Shown here piece after piece: positions 1-13,232 of a DNA stretch of 64,000 nucleotides; positions within the stretch are counted from its first letter, which is position 1, and each line of letters starts with the position of its first letter. The position numbers were made by a program, and so were the translations under genes. The notes under the pieces were generated by a model. The model worked only from the letters and a program-made list of their open reading frames with translations, did no database searches and had not been told where the DNA came from. The stretch spans positions 13,518,379 through 13,582,378 of the forward strand of contig CM022676.1 of assembly GCA_012295275.1 (NCBI GenBank), given 5' to 3'. Source of the stretch: Chrysomallon squamiferum (lineage: Eukaryota > Mollusca > Gastropoda > Neomphalida > Peltospiridae).

Positions 1-49
1 TTTTGTTATTGTTATTATGATTATGATTATGATTATGATTATGATTATG

Positions 50-85
<36 letters not shown>

Positions 86-109
86 AATAATATTTTACAT
101 CATACTCAC

Positions 110-430
110 AAATCAAATTCAGTGTAGTTTTTGTTTTTGAGTTTGTTTCAGGTATCTGAGAATTCTGTGTTTCACACTCTATTTCATCTCCATCTTGATA
201 CCACTGTGGAACCAAAACCAGATTCTGACTAAACAGCTTTCCTCCATCACCAGCGTCTTGTTCTCTGATTGGATCTTTAGAAATCAGAATCTGACCACTA
301 GTGAGATTTCTCCAAGTAAAGTTCACACTGGGACTTGATGATGAACTAGTACAGGTCAAGGTCAATTTTCTGATTCCATCAGCATTAAAATTATCTTGGT
401 TTCCTTTTATATCACTTCTGTCAGGACCAA
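110..430 (-). CDS. Gene A Ig exon 4
   Basis: Exon of 321 nt, phase 1 at both ends, acceptor TTTTAG and donor GTGAGT. It encodes one Ig domain: first cysteine in LTLTCTSS, core tryptophan in NFTWRN, second cysteine in IECETQ. It carries at least one sequon (NFT). Its donor shows that the gene continues beyond the left edge. Confidence 0.85.
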
Positions 431-3400
431 CTAAAATTTAGAACATTTTAAGTATATATTGTTTCTGTGATCTTACAAAACACACACAAAAATATATATG
501 TGTAAAAAATAGTAGATAATAATAGTTAATCTGTATTAGTAAATTACAAAATAATCACAAATAAATTCATTTTCTTGAAGAATAATTTTTCTTTATGTCA
601 CTAGAACTTTTTCAAACAATCCAAAATTATAACAACAACAACAACAACAATAATAATAATAATAATTTACAATAAGAGTGAATCATAGAAGTATTACAAG
701 CAGAGAAAATAATGATATTCAAATTCTGACAATGATACTGTAAACATACATGCTAGTTTTGTTGTAAATATCAGGTTTCTGGTCTCCACATAGTTTCTGA
801 CTTGACAAGTGTAGTTCTGATTGTTGTACTTTCTGTTAATAGATTTCAAGACAAGAGTTTGTGTGTGTGTGTCAGTTCCATCAGGAGTTATCCAGCTTAC
901 TGTGCCAGCAGGTGTTCCTAGAAAAGTGGTGTTACACACACAAGTTCCACTCTGTCCTGACTCTATGTAAGTATCTGGACACTCACCACTTGTAAAAGGA
1001 AAGTCTGGTGGCCCTGTAAGTGGAAATTTCTAAATTAATGAAACATGTTGAATTTAATTTAATTATTGTATCATTGTTAAAATAAGCATGGGTAAAATGT
1101 TATTTCAGTTGAGCTCAGTAAGAGTTATTATGTTACAAGATATCAGTTACACCTGTGAATCAGAATGAAGTCAAATATCTACAGAGATCTACTCTTGACA
1201 TATTATTATTTAGTATTTCTCATATACACTGAGAGGAGTGATCATTCTTCTTCTCCTGTTACTTTCTGAATACTGAACTATGATTATTTGTGGGAAAGTT
1301 TTATTGTAACAAATAATTTTGTTTATCTGTAAAGCTGTTATTTAATAGAAATTATGAAATCAGTTTCAAGCACTTTGCAATATATCTGACAAAATTTGAC
1401 ACAATTTCTTTATTAATAATTAGGAAGTAATTTATGTATTTTGAATAAAGTGTTAAGTCCCTTAGACTACTGGCATTTAAAACACAATTGTGTTCCATGT
1501 AAACTTTCAGCTGAAGTGAAAAATATTTTTATACAGTATTTAGTTTTATTATCAAATTAATATCTATATGTATGTATGTATGTATGTATGTATAGTTTAT
1601 ATCTCATTCTTAACTTTAAAAGTCCACAACAAACAGAAAAGTTTAAATTAAATTAAAACACATCAAAGTTAAATTATGTTTTTAGCTCAGGCATGCAAGA
1701 ACCATCTCTGTGTGACTTCATTCACCTCATCGTATTTGGATGCTATTTTACATTTTATTTTCCCACCAGTGATATCCTTTTATATTCAGAAAAATATTTG
1801 AATATCTGATATATTTGATGTGCTTATTCCAAATTACTCAGCTATGCATTTCTGATTTAATTTGGGGACAGAATTGAAATCCCATGTTATATTAATTCTA
1901 GATTTTAATGATAGTTCAGTTCACTGACATTCTGTGTCATTTTACAGATATTGACGTTTTTTTCTATGTCTGCAATAGATGATCAATACGTGCATTCTTG
2001 ATTTTCATATTTGACTTGTAAATTGTGAATAAACTGTGACTATTAGGCTACGTTACTTTTCATTTGTTTCTTAGCTCATCCATAAATGAAGCTAATGAAA
2101 ATCTAAATTGTGATTATGAGGGTGAAGTGCTAAGAAGTCCGACCACACTGATAAGTACAACTGATACCAGTCAACAACTAATTACCAGACAGCCGGAATA
2201 TCTGGTCTGAGATCTCCCTGTAACGTAATTGAAGAAACCCGGTCATGCTGTTTACACTTACCTGGGTTATGTTTTCTCGAGAATAATTGATCAATAACTT
2301 AAGCCTTTGGGGATGAAAACTGATCCAGCATCCATAATATAAAGGATTCATTTTGTTAAGGGATTTAATTCACATAATGCATACATGTATGTATGTATGT
2401 ATGTATGTATGTATAGATGGTGTGTATGTGTGTGTGTGTGTGTTATATACACTCCTATGTATATGTATACATATTATCCCAAATTACCATCTATGTCAGC
2501 CATGTTTTTTGGTCCTTATATAAATAAATATATCCATGAGACTTCTAAATTTCTGAAAATAATATAAATAAAGATAATTACTTAGTATATGTAGTTCAAT
2601 TTTGTTACTTGAGTTGACAGCAGGGATACTTTGGTCAATCATCAAGTCATTTTTAGCAGCACAGAAAACTTTCTTCCCATCATGTTCTCTGCTGGCTGTG
2701 TACGTCACACTTAATGTTGTCAGTCTGTCAGTAGTAGTGGGAGATCCAGTGATGCTGACAGGAAGCTTGTTACTGTCTACGTACCACAAGATCTGTGAAA
2801 CAGTTGGTGCTGGTTTGGCTCCGTGTACAACACAGGTAAAAACAGCAGAGTATCCCTCAGTGATCTGAAATGAGTTTGGTCTTGATCCAGAAATGTTTGT
2901 TTTCACAGAATTAACTGGAGCTGGAAAAAAACAATTTTATCCAATACATAAATAGCTCATTATTTATATTTAACATTTCACAAATAAAAAACATCTGAGA
3001 TGTAAAAAGAAAACAAGTTTAAGAAAATACAGTGTTATTTATCAAAATAAATATAACTTAATAAAAAGATGTAAATAAAAATTATTAACAGTTTGTTTTT
3101 AGAAATTGCAAGTAATAATCTAATTTACGGAAATTAATTTAAAAGTAATATGATGCTGAAATGTCTAGGTATTGTTAAATGTATAATTGTAGATGCTTTT
3201 TGAATAAAAATATGTTTTCAGTTTTAGAATTTTAAATACAAAACTAAAAACAATATAGTGGGGTTTTTTTGTGGTTTTTTTTTTGCTATTAATAATTTTC
3301 ATTTGCTCTCATAGTTTTATAATTTCTGAATAAATAAAATAAAAATTAAATAATAATAACTTACTGTAAACTTGTAAATCTAAGCTGTTGCTGACACTTC

Positions 3401-6400
3401 TGTCATAGTTACATTTCCAGCTAGTTTCATCCACAAGACTCACACTGTTTATTGTCAGACTGAAGAGTGTAGAAGTTCCTGTGTCACCAGCACATTTACA
3501 AGAGTAACCAGGAACAGGATCAGCTTGTTGACAAGATGGCAGAACTATACAAACACTTTCTCCATTTCTTACAAAGCCAACAGGTAAAGTGACGCTGTCT
3601 GATACAGAACACTGAAATGTGTAACTTTGTCTGAACACAGCAGGAGAACCTGTTAGATTCACAGAACCTATAAAAATAATAAATATATGGACATGTGTAT
3701 GTATGTGTCTGTATAGATACATGTGTGTATGTATGCGTGTGTGCATGTATATATAAACACACACACAAAAACACAAATGAAGCTCGGGGAATTTCTTCAG
3801 CCATAATAAAGCTACCTTTCTCTGCTGCATTGTTTTTAGCTGTAGCTTTTGTGAACATATTCTGCCTTTTAATTCTTGGGACAATCTATTGTTTTTCTTG
3901 GAGGCTAAATTTGTCATATTAGCTCTGTGTCTGGTGTCAAAGTCATCAGAGATTGAGCTCTTTAACAACCGACACTGCCTCATAACACAAAAGACATACA
4001 GGGTTTTTTTCTCCTTGAAGCACACATATGTACTCACTCTCCCATCTTTCTTGAATCTGCATCAACCTTTCTTTTCTTGGACATTTTGTGATCAAAAGTA
4101 GATATTTTTCAATTCCATTTGCTGCAAAAATTGCCAATACTGATGTAGATACACTGCTGTCTAGAGGCAGGAAGCCGTCACATTGCACGTAACAAACATA
4201 ATTCAAATGCATTATGGGATATGTAGTTTATGGTCAATGCACACTATAAAGCAGCACTGACTTATTTTAATACACCTTTCAAGCTATCGCAGCCCACATA
4301 AAGTGGCCTTCAGTTTGACACATGTCCCGTAGTCTGTGATTAGAATCTGAAACCCTGGGTGGTGTCTCTGTAGGCCAATATTGTGTTGGTGGGGCTTCTC
4401 TGGCACAGTGTTACAGCCAGATATTTGGATGATGATTGTAGTTTGTTGACATGAACTTTGGAACAACATGCAGTTTAAACTGTTACGTTTGTTGATAAAG
4501 AAACAAAACCAAGAATAATTTATCCTTTTTCCTCGTTCCCAAATTCAAGAAATGTTTGGCCCCTTCAAAAATCTTATTAATGACAGACTATTTGACAATT
4601 AAAGCATGGGGGGAGGGGGGAAATCACAAAAGGGAAAATGTCAGGGAAAATGCCCTGATACCAGATATATAAATATATATATATACACACACACACATAC
4701 ATACATACAGTGTAATATCGGGTTACAAACAACTCAAAGCACAAACAAATCAGATTACAAACTGTGAACTTGGGCTAGTTTTATCTCGGTTTACGAATAA
4801 AGTCCCAAGTTACGAACTACAGCGATGAGCCACATCAGTTTTGACGTCAACATGTAGTAAAGATAAGAATAGATGCTTAGGTCAAAACTGAGGTGAAAGA
4901 AAGGATTACAGGCATGGCCTATAGCAAATATATATCATGAATTGAGGTCTTTAGTCTTCAACATGCATTGAGACTGTGCACTCACATTTTCTAAAGTGTT
5001 TCTGCTTTTTTTTAATTTTAGTTGTTGGTTTTATGGGGTTCGTTCTTTTTTGTTGTTTCGTTTTGTGTTTTGAAAAGGCAGTTCTGAAATAGCAAGATAA
5101 ACTGAAGATGGAATGACAGAACAATTATAAAATACAATTCTGTCACATCCATTAAAAAGAATGAGACATATACTTCTGGTATTTATACAAACTAACAGAT
5201 TCAAGAAAAACTATAATATATATAATTTTCCACCTTGTTAATTTAAATCTACCAACAAAAACTCTGACCATGGTCTATTCTCTGACTAGCTGGAGAAAAA
5301 CATCCTTCTTATTGATCACGTGAGTCATACTTGAAGCTTAAGAAAAGATATCTGAATTCAAAAGAACCCGAACACACCTGTTTGACACCAACCTTATTTA
5401 TTCAAGAACAGTATACCTTTAGGCCAGTACCAATGAAGTGGACATCAAGGACGTTTTTACACATGAACTGACACCATACCAACATTAGTTTTCACAGAAA
5501 TGAGATGAGATGTTAAAAAGCAAAATCTGTGTTAAAGAATCAGCTGAAAGTTATATTTCACTTCTATGGTAATTGTGAATAAATATTAAATTAGTGTTTG
5601 ACTTTCCTGCTCTATATTTGACTGTAAAGTTGTAGCAGGCTAAAGATGGTAAATGTCTATGACCTGCAGCAACTATGACAAGGACATGTTAAAACAAATG
5701 AGAGAATTATTATAAGAAAAATGCAAATAGTCATGAAACCTGTAATAGTCCATTTCAATCATAAAATAGTTTGTGTGCTGAATAGTGAATGCTGAGAACT
5801 GCAATCCTTCTATCTCCAGTTCATAATACCTGGTCTTCATGTCCAGTACTGAAAAGAAACACTAACATATTGTTAGGAATTCCTGTCAAAGTTTTCTCTT
5901 TCAGATGTTGCATCATCAATACAGCATGATGATCTCAGTCAACATTACCTCTATCTCATACACATGTATTTGGTCTACCTCTTCTTTATGAATGATGAAC
6001 AAATCTTGATGCTGTTGTTGATGAACTTGGCCAGTTGCCAACTGTTACTACCATTTCAGATCAGTTGTCTCAGACTTCAATTCCATTTTCATTGTCTTCA
6101 GTACTGAGACAGAATTAACTGATTTATTAGTTGCAAATTTTCTGTTAATCTTAGATGTTTCGCCGTGCCTCAGTTAAAATCAAACTGAAATCCTGACAGA
6201 CACATCAACTAATTTACTAGAAATTAAGCTATTGATTCCCATATGTACTTACAAAACAATGGATCACTGATTATGCAGAACAAATCATGTCCTCCTCGGT
6301 TGTCTGTGTCACTACTGTTAGAAAAGATATTTTCAAATATTACTTATCTTGTTATAATGGGGTTTTTGAAGAATGTTTATGATTTTAAAGTACTGTCATA

Positions 6401-9400
6401 ATTTTAAATATTTGTACTATACATCTCGTGCCATTAACTTTCAGTATGAAATTGTATAGAAAAGCAAGTTCCAAGTCCATCATGAGTTCCATGTATTATT
6501 ATTATTATGCATAAACAATGAGAAACAATGAGAAACAATGATGCCTTCTCTCCCAGCTAGATTCCAAAACATCAGCATTAATGTTTCCCTAAGTAGGAAT
6601 AGGAAGGCGGCCAGAAATTCAGAGAATGCCCGCCCTCATTTGCATAAACTCTCAATAAACCGTGTTGATCATTACTGCAGTATTGCCTTAAATCCGTCTA
6701 CAATGACTGTAGTCTGCTGGCATCGGTGTGTCAAGCAAACGACACTTTTTGGCGCCAATAAACAAATGCGAAAAATACGTTTTAGCGCTAATAAACAAAA
6801 ACAAACATTTTTAGCTCTAATAAACAAACACAATGCGCCAGAGTATTAATGAACGTTTAGCTATGAGACCTTGTCAATTCTGTCCTTATAAAGACAGCTA
6901 ATAAGAAAAAATCCCCTTTTTTTAATATTCTAGGACAATGAAACAGCTTTTAAGAAAGTGCGCCCATCTCTATTTTGACGTAACCTCAGGTATAGAAATG
7001 CAACAAAAAGGTTTTCATTCCGATCAAAACCTTTGAGAAACGCTATTAGTAATGCTACCATTACAATGGTTTGGACTGGTTACCAAATAAGCTGAAAAGA
7101 AAGAAATTAACAGATAAACACAGATTTTGACAGTGAAAAGAATCAGGACAAAAAATGTATTTATCGTGAATTGTTAATTACAGTTACAAGTTCCAGTCAC
7201 ATACATTTCAATAAAGTAGCATACGAAATCAGATACAGTATTATTTTTCTCAAGAATAGCGTAAAAGTCACAGTTCCAATGGCTTTTGCTGGTCTTCCTG
7301 AACGAAATAAATTTATTGAGTGAAACTTAAGCAGTTAGGCTTAAACTATTAAACAAATTAAAGGCAGCCTTCACTGAGTTTATAAAATGAAACCACACAA
7401 TTAAGCGCGATTCTTGAAGAGAATATCAAATACTCCAAATGAATAACACACAACGAAAACACGAAAACGGCAGATAACTCTAACGGCATTTTTTATTTCT
7501 AATATTTATATTGTTTCTAGTTTAACGACCGGTGTAACTGTTTCAAAGTGTTCATGATTCACATTGTTTTGTTCGTACTTCTCATGCATCAAATCGAAGA
7601 CCATTTATGTCATCTAACGGTGGTGATAAGCTCCAATTATTTCGTGTGTTGGACGATTGATTATTTTCTGTATCAATTCCTCTCTGAATACGAACTGTAT
7701 TAACGGAACATTTGAAACATTATCATTTGTGTCTTTTACATAATTATAACCTTGAATTGTGAAGAGAAAAAAGAATGATAAATGGTTTAATCTCAATCAG
7801 AAATAACTTTGGGTAGCGGCCATCTCTTTATATTTGTCCGAACGTGTTTCAAGAATATCGTTCATACATTACTTGTTTAGCTCATGAAGTTAACTCTGCA
7901 GCCTCCTGAATTCTGTTAGAAGGTTTTGTTTGTAAACAAAATCATTGTTCTTTGCATAAAATGTCGATATGATTTCATAATATTAAGAATTAAATGATTA
8001 AATCTGGGTTAAAATGATATTGGAGCCGCTTACACATACATTTCATTAGTAAATTATCAACGTTATTTACTTGTCACATGTCGGCATGATGTTAGCTACA
8101 GACTATGTGTTGGTGAACCTAAGCACAAAATCTAAGGTTTTGAGCAGCTGATCTATTTCTGATATCCGAAAAATTTACGGTGTCGTGATTTCAACTTTTC
8201 TTGTGATCTAAAAAATATCTATTTCACATATAATTATTTATTCAGCAGTATTTAGTTTACTGCTAATTTTCCTGTGGCTGTGTCAGTGTCTTGGAAACAT
8301 TACTGGAACTTACAATGGAATAAATGTGTGTTTAATTAATTGGAAGAAATTAACATTCTTATGTTTGTTAGGGTCAAAACATACTACATAATAAATAATA
8401 AAATATATCATTCAGTATAAATTTCATCTAAGAGAAATTCAGCTTCTGCTTCGTTCATATTCATATCACCAAATTTGTACTTTTGTAAATACTATTATTC
8501 TATTCATTATCCATCCAGTTTTTGTTCATGCTTTCTTAATTCACTCTCACTGTAAACTGATTTCAGCCCCGCTCTGAGGAGCAAAGAGTATTCGACAAAT
8601 CATCTTTATATTATAATAAAGCCTATTCTTGCACTATGATTGTAACTCAATGCTGAAGAAAACTACATCTTGTTTAAAAGAAAAAAATTGAACACAGTAA
8701 AAATTATCCATTTCAGATTTTCTAATTTATCCCTTCTAAATATATTTCATTATCTATATATATTCGCTGTGATTAATTTGTTATCAAAAAATAAAATAAA
8801 AGAAAAATAAAGAAAAAATAAAAATACTTTTTTAATATAAGGAGATGTGAAGTCATGAATTTTCAAATCTATTTTCTTTTTTATCTAGCGCAAATCAATG
8901 ATCTTACAAACTTTTTTCTTTGCATATCAATGTATGCAGTCATGCGAAAACAAATCTCAATATTTGCAACACAAAAAACGATATATTATTAAATATCATT
9001 TGTCAGAGACAATCAGACTTCAGAAGGAACCCTTAAAAATCAAGATTTCTGCAATACGGCATTTGTGTGCAAACGACATCAAAAAGTAAAATATTAATCA
9101 ATTTATAACTTCGGATGCAGTTTGACAGATAATTTTGAATTTTTTATCACTAAAATCAGCAATAATATTCATCAGTGAACATGAAATTAAAATCACTTTA
9201 TGAAATATGCAAATACATCGCCTACTGTAGTATTTACCACATTTGGAACAGCTTAGATAAAGCTGTGTTTTCACACTACGATTATTTCACTTGTTACAGA
9301 TAAGGAATACACTGATAAAACTTTAAGTGAAGTTTTAACACTAAACCAGTTCTAACCAGGATACACAATATTTAGAGTTGTCAGTACATGAATCTTCTTC

Positions 9401-9438
9401 CCGGTATTAGCTGACACTTTAAAGTATGAATTGAAGAT

Positions 9439-9471
<33 letters not shown>

Positions 9472-9474
9472 CTA

Positions 9475-9507
<33 letters not shown>

Positions 9508-9530
9508 CAGTAGCAGTAGTAGTAGTAGTA

Positions 9531-9563
<33 letters not shown>

Positions 9564-10396
9564 GAAACTAACCTAGACAATATCTAACAATCGACACAGA
9601 AACAAGTAAATATCTCAACAGCGCCATTGTGAATGTTGTGACTAAACTTGTTTCTTCCGGGTACACGAGTTGTACTTTATCTAGGTTATCTTACAGTGCC
9701 ACGCTGTCACTGTGTAAAAGTGTCTGCTTTTTTCTTATATTTTCTTAATTTTAATTCTTACTTAGCGCCTCAGTTTATCTAAGCAAATTCTTAGATTAGA
9801 TAACAAAACTAAATTACCAAATGTCTTTTACAATAAACTGAATTATTTATACCGACATAGTTTATTCTTATATTTGAAATATTTCTCATTTTTGATATTT
9901 TTAATGTTTTTTTTCTATCGATTTTTCATCATGCTTTAAGTTGTTACATTTACTGGTGTTGCTGTATTGGGGCGGGGGTCAAGAAGCAAATCCTGACCAG
10001 GAAGTTCGATATCTACTTTCACTGAAATCAGATAAACAGACAACAACATATCACAGACAGAGCTAATCAAAAGGGACAACTCGTCTAAAAAGAAGGAAAG
10101 AAAAGAAAGAAAAATGTTGTCCTTCTTACTAATTGATTAAGCGAAACAGCATCGTCTGTGGTAGAAGGCTGTCTTGAAACCAATTTTTTCTTTTTTCTCC
10201 CTTTTTTCTTCTTTTTTAACAGAAATGTTATCTGCTTTTATCAGAATCACTAAAGTTATATTAATTCGGCTATACTAACATCAATTTAACTTGAATGAAC
10301 TAATTATGAGCAGAAGAGTTTTCCACTACCACTCTCATATTGTGACATTCACTTACATTGTCCTCCTTTATGTTCAGATAACTCTCTCTCTCTCTC

Positions 10397-10447
<51 letters not shown>

Positions 10448-10768
10448 TAATGCGCCCATTTATGTCATTTGTCGTAGCTGCTACTGTTCGTTCCGAAGCG
10501 AGATTGTCTCTGACGAACCTTATTTCATAATATATGTTCCAAGTATTCAGTATAGTGTATTTACATTGATATGTATTGCCAAAGTTTGTAAAATATAAAT
10601 GTTTGAAAAAACATAACTTCACTTCTACTTCTACTACAAACACAGTTTGTATACTAAATTGAAATTGCTAACTTAAGTGGGTGTATCACTAAATGATTTT
10701 TTCTATTACGACTTACTCTCTGTGGTTTTGATATGTTCACTTCCATAAAGTCCACCTACTTAATCTTC

Positions 10769-10851
<83 letters not shown>

Positions 10852-13199
10852 ATAAAACTTTCAAATAGCAAACTAAGGAAGTATGCTAATGAGAAAACTT
10901 TTGATGACTTTTGCGAAAGTATAAAAAGTATAAACATTTGTAGCACATAAAGACTTAAAAACTTTTAATTTAAATAATAGAGTGAAAAGTAAAAACAAAA
11001 TAAACCTTTTTATTTAAATATTAATTAAAGCAAACGTACGTAGGTGAAAGGTGTGGGTGAAAATGTCCTGACAACTTCGTATCTTGTACGAATGTTCATT
11101 TGAAAACTCGCAAGTTATAATACTCGAAGATGTCAGGCCGAAGAAAATTTGCTAAACCTAATGAGTGTAATTTCTGAATAATTTCATCTTTCTAATACTA
11201 ATCATTCTATCTTAGATTACTGAGGACAGTTAAAATAACTTATATTTTTATTATGTCTCATTAATGGATACACTTTTGAAACTCCGGTAACAAAACAAAC
11301 ACATAAACACATAAGAACGTTTGAAATATCTAGAGTCAACATCATGTTCTTTACGAAAAGTACAAGAGCAGGGGTACTAATCATTTATAGTTAAGGTGCC
11401 AGTCATGGCATTAATCCAAGAAGATTAAATTTACAGAATATAGGTTGGTTTATTTATTTATTTATCATTATCATCATCATCATCATTATCATTATCATTA
11501 TTATTATTTTGTATTGTGACTTTACCTTTAACTAATGCAAATTCGTAAATTGTATGGGGATTTTCATTTGTTTCTTCAATGTAGATTAATTTATTTGTAA
11601 AATGATGTGTCTACTATAAGGACTTGTAAGAATATATTTTCATATACAATGAATTTAGAACTGATTTATATTTTTTCATATTGATCTGAAGTAACGGCAA
11701 GTAATCTACTGCAGTTTCTATACACAAGTTGAAGCAATACCATTTTAGCTAGACGATTCTTACTTAAAAACTAACACGAGGATGTTAAATTATTGATATA
11801 TTTTTCTTCTTGTTTTTGTATATTTGTTGTTGTTTTTTGTCCTTTACTGTGTTGTTGTCTGTTTTGTTTTTGTTTCGTTTTTTGTGTTTTTTTTAACTCA
11901 GTAGATCTAGTTCAGTTGAACGACAGTATTACTACATTTTCTAGAAAGAAAGAAAAGATAACGAAAACAAATACTTTACCTAAAATACTTTTCACAGACA
12001 TGGAGGAGATCACCAATATCTGGAATAACATTACTGTAGAAACGATCCAAACTGACATTTTCTGAATCTGACCTAGTTTCTAACTGCCTTGCTTTGCTCT
12101 ATGTTAAGTTCTGCAGTGTGTGTCAGTGTGTTGTAACATTACACCATCTCAAACTGCCACTGTACATTTCATTAGGACTATAGAACACTGCATTTCACAA
12201 CATCGTAATAAAAAATAAAATCTTATCTTCGTCGTCTTCCAGCAGAATTTGATATTGAATAGTCGCCGCTATTATTATTGTTATTATTATTATTGTTGTT
12301 GTTGTTGTTGTTCTTGCTGTTGTTGTTGTTACTGTTGTTGCTGCTGTTGTTGTTTCTTATAAAAAGATTATTCATGAGAGATATTACCAATAGGAGCACT
12401 ACTTAATGATACAAGACAAACTGTCTCATCTTCATAAGAATAAAAACAATAAAAATCATTTTGTCAAATAAAGATTTTTTTCTAAATGATGATTTGCAAA
12501 AGAACTTCGCTGTGGCCACTATTCAGGCTATTTCTATAGATTAGCAGGAAGAAATATTTTGATATGATTATCTGCAGAGTGAGAACGCTGCATATAACTT
12601 ATTAAGCGAGAATAACGTTTACCACTCTCGTAGCAAATTCGGGAAAGGTTCCAGATTCGTAACAATAAAACAATGCTCTGTTGATAGCGCTGTGGTGTGA
12701 AAGTAGAAAGCGGCGTACTGACTAAAGTGTTGAACGGAGGTATCATAGACAACAAGGTAAATTCTTCTCACTGCGCTCACTGTATCAATTCTCGTAGCAT
12801 GAGTGTCTGACTGGTTTATGAAAGGCAATGGAGGAGGGTACAAATATGAAAGTTTTTCTGCTGGGAATTGAAAATAAGTACTTCTTTAGATTACTGTTTG
12901 AATTTTCTACTAATATTACATTTTGGTCTTAATTATATATTTGATGTCATATGACATGAATCATAGAATAAATCATATTTTTCTTAACAAAAAGCAATAT
13001 CTGTACCACTGAATTTAAAAATGTATTATTCCATACTTATAAGTGTTTCCAATCTTGTGTCTGATCTGTCTAAGCATCTGGTGTTTTAATGAAATCCTGG
13101 ATTTTGATTCTGTCTTAATGTTCTAACAAATAGATAAATAAATAACTACTACTACTACTAGTACTACTACTACTACTACTACTACATCTACTACTACAT

Positions 13200-13232
<33 letters not shown>

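Larger units (their letters stand above)
4161..9572 (-). other. Long first intron of gene A
   Basis: No convincing exon. It holds a stretch at about 4705-4830 resembling degraded ends of a pogo/Tigger-type element, a small cluster of repeated motifs at 6638-6830, AT-rich filler, and an AAT/AGT microsatellite near 9440-9562. Confidence 0.4.

Noticed and set aside
2385-2567. Open frame with CVCVCV repeats
   Set aside because: Microsatellite translation, partly antisense to gene A Ig exon 2.
4705-4830. Possible pogo/Tigger-type terminal repeats (GGGTTACAAAC, CGGTTTACGAA)
   Set aside because: Only short resemblance, no coding remnant and no clear second end or TA flank.
5903-6105. Plus-strand open stretch after a TTTCAG, beginning DVASSIQHDD, loosely like the gene B tail piece DVSMDSVQ
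   Set aside because: Similarity is limited to a few residues, the strand is opposite to gene A, the downstream residues look random and there is no plausible partner exon.
7614-7796. Minus-strand open frame with a hydrophobic start
   Set aside because: Its first codon is TTG, no donor fits the family phase, and no leader similarity with the true signal exons.
10291-10643. Overlapping open frames on both strands with poly-Ile
   Set aside because: Translation of the AAT/ATT microsatellite.
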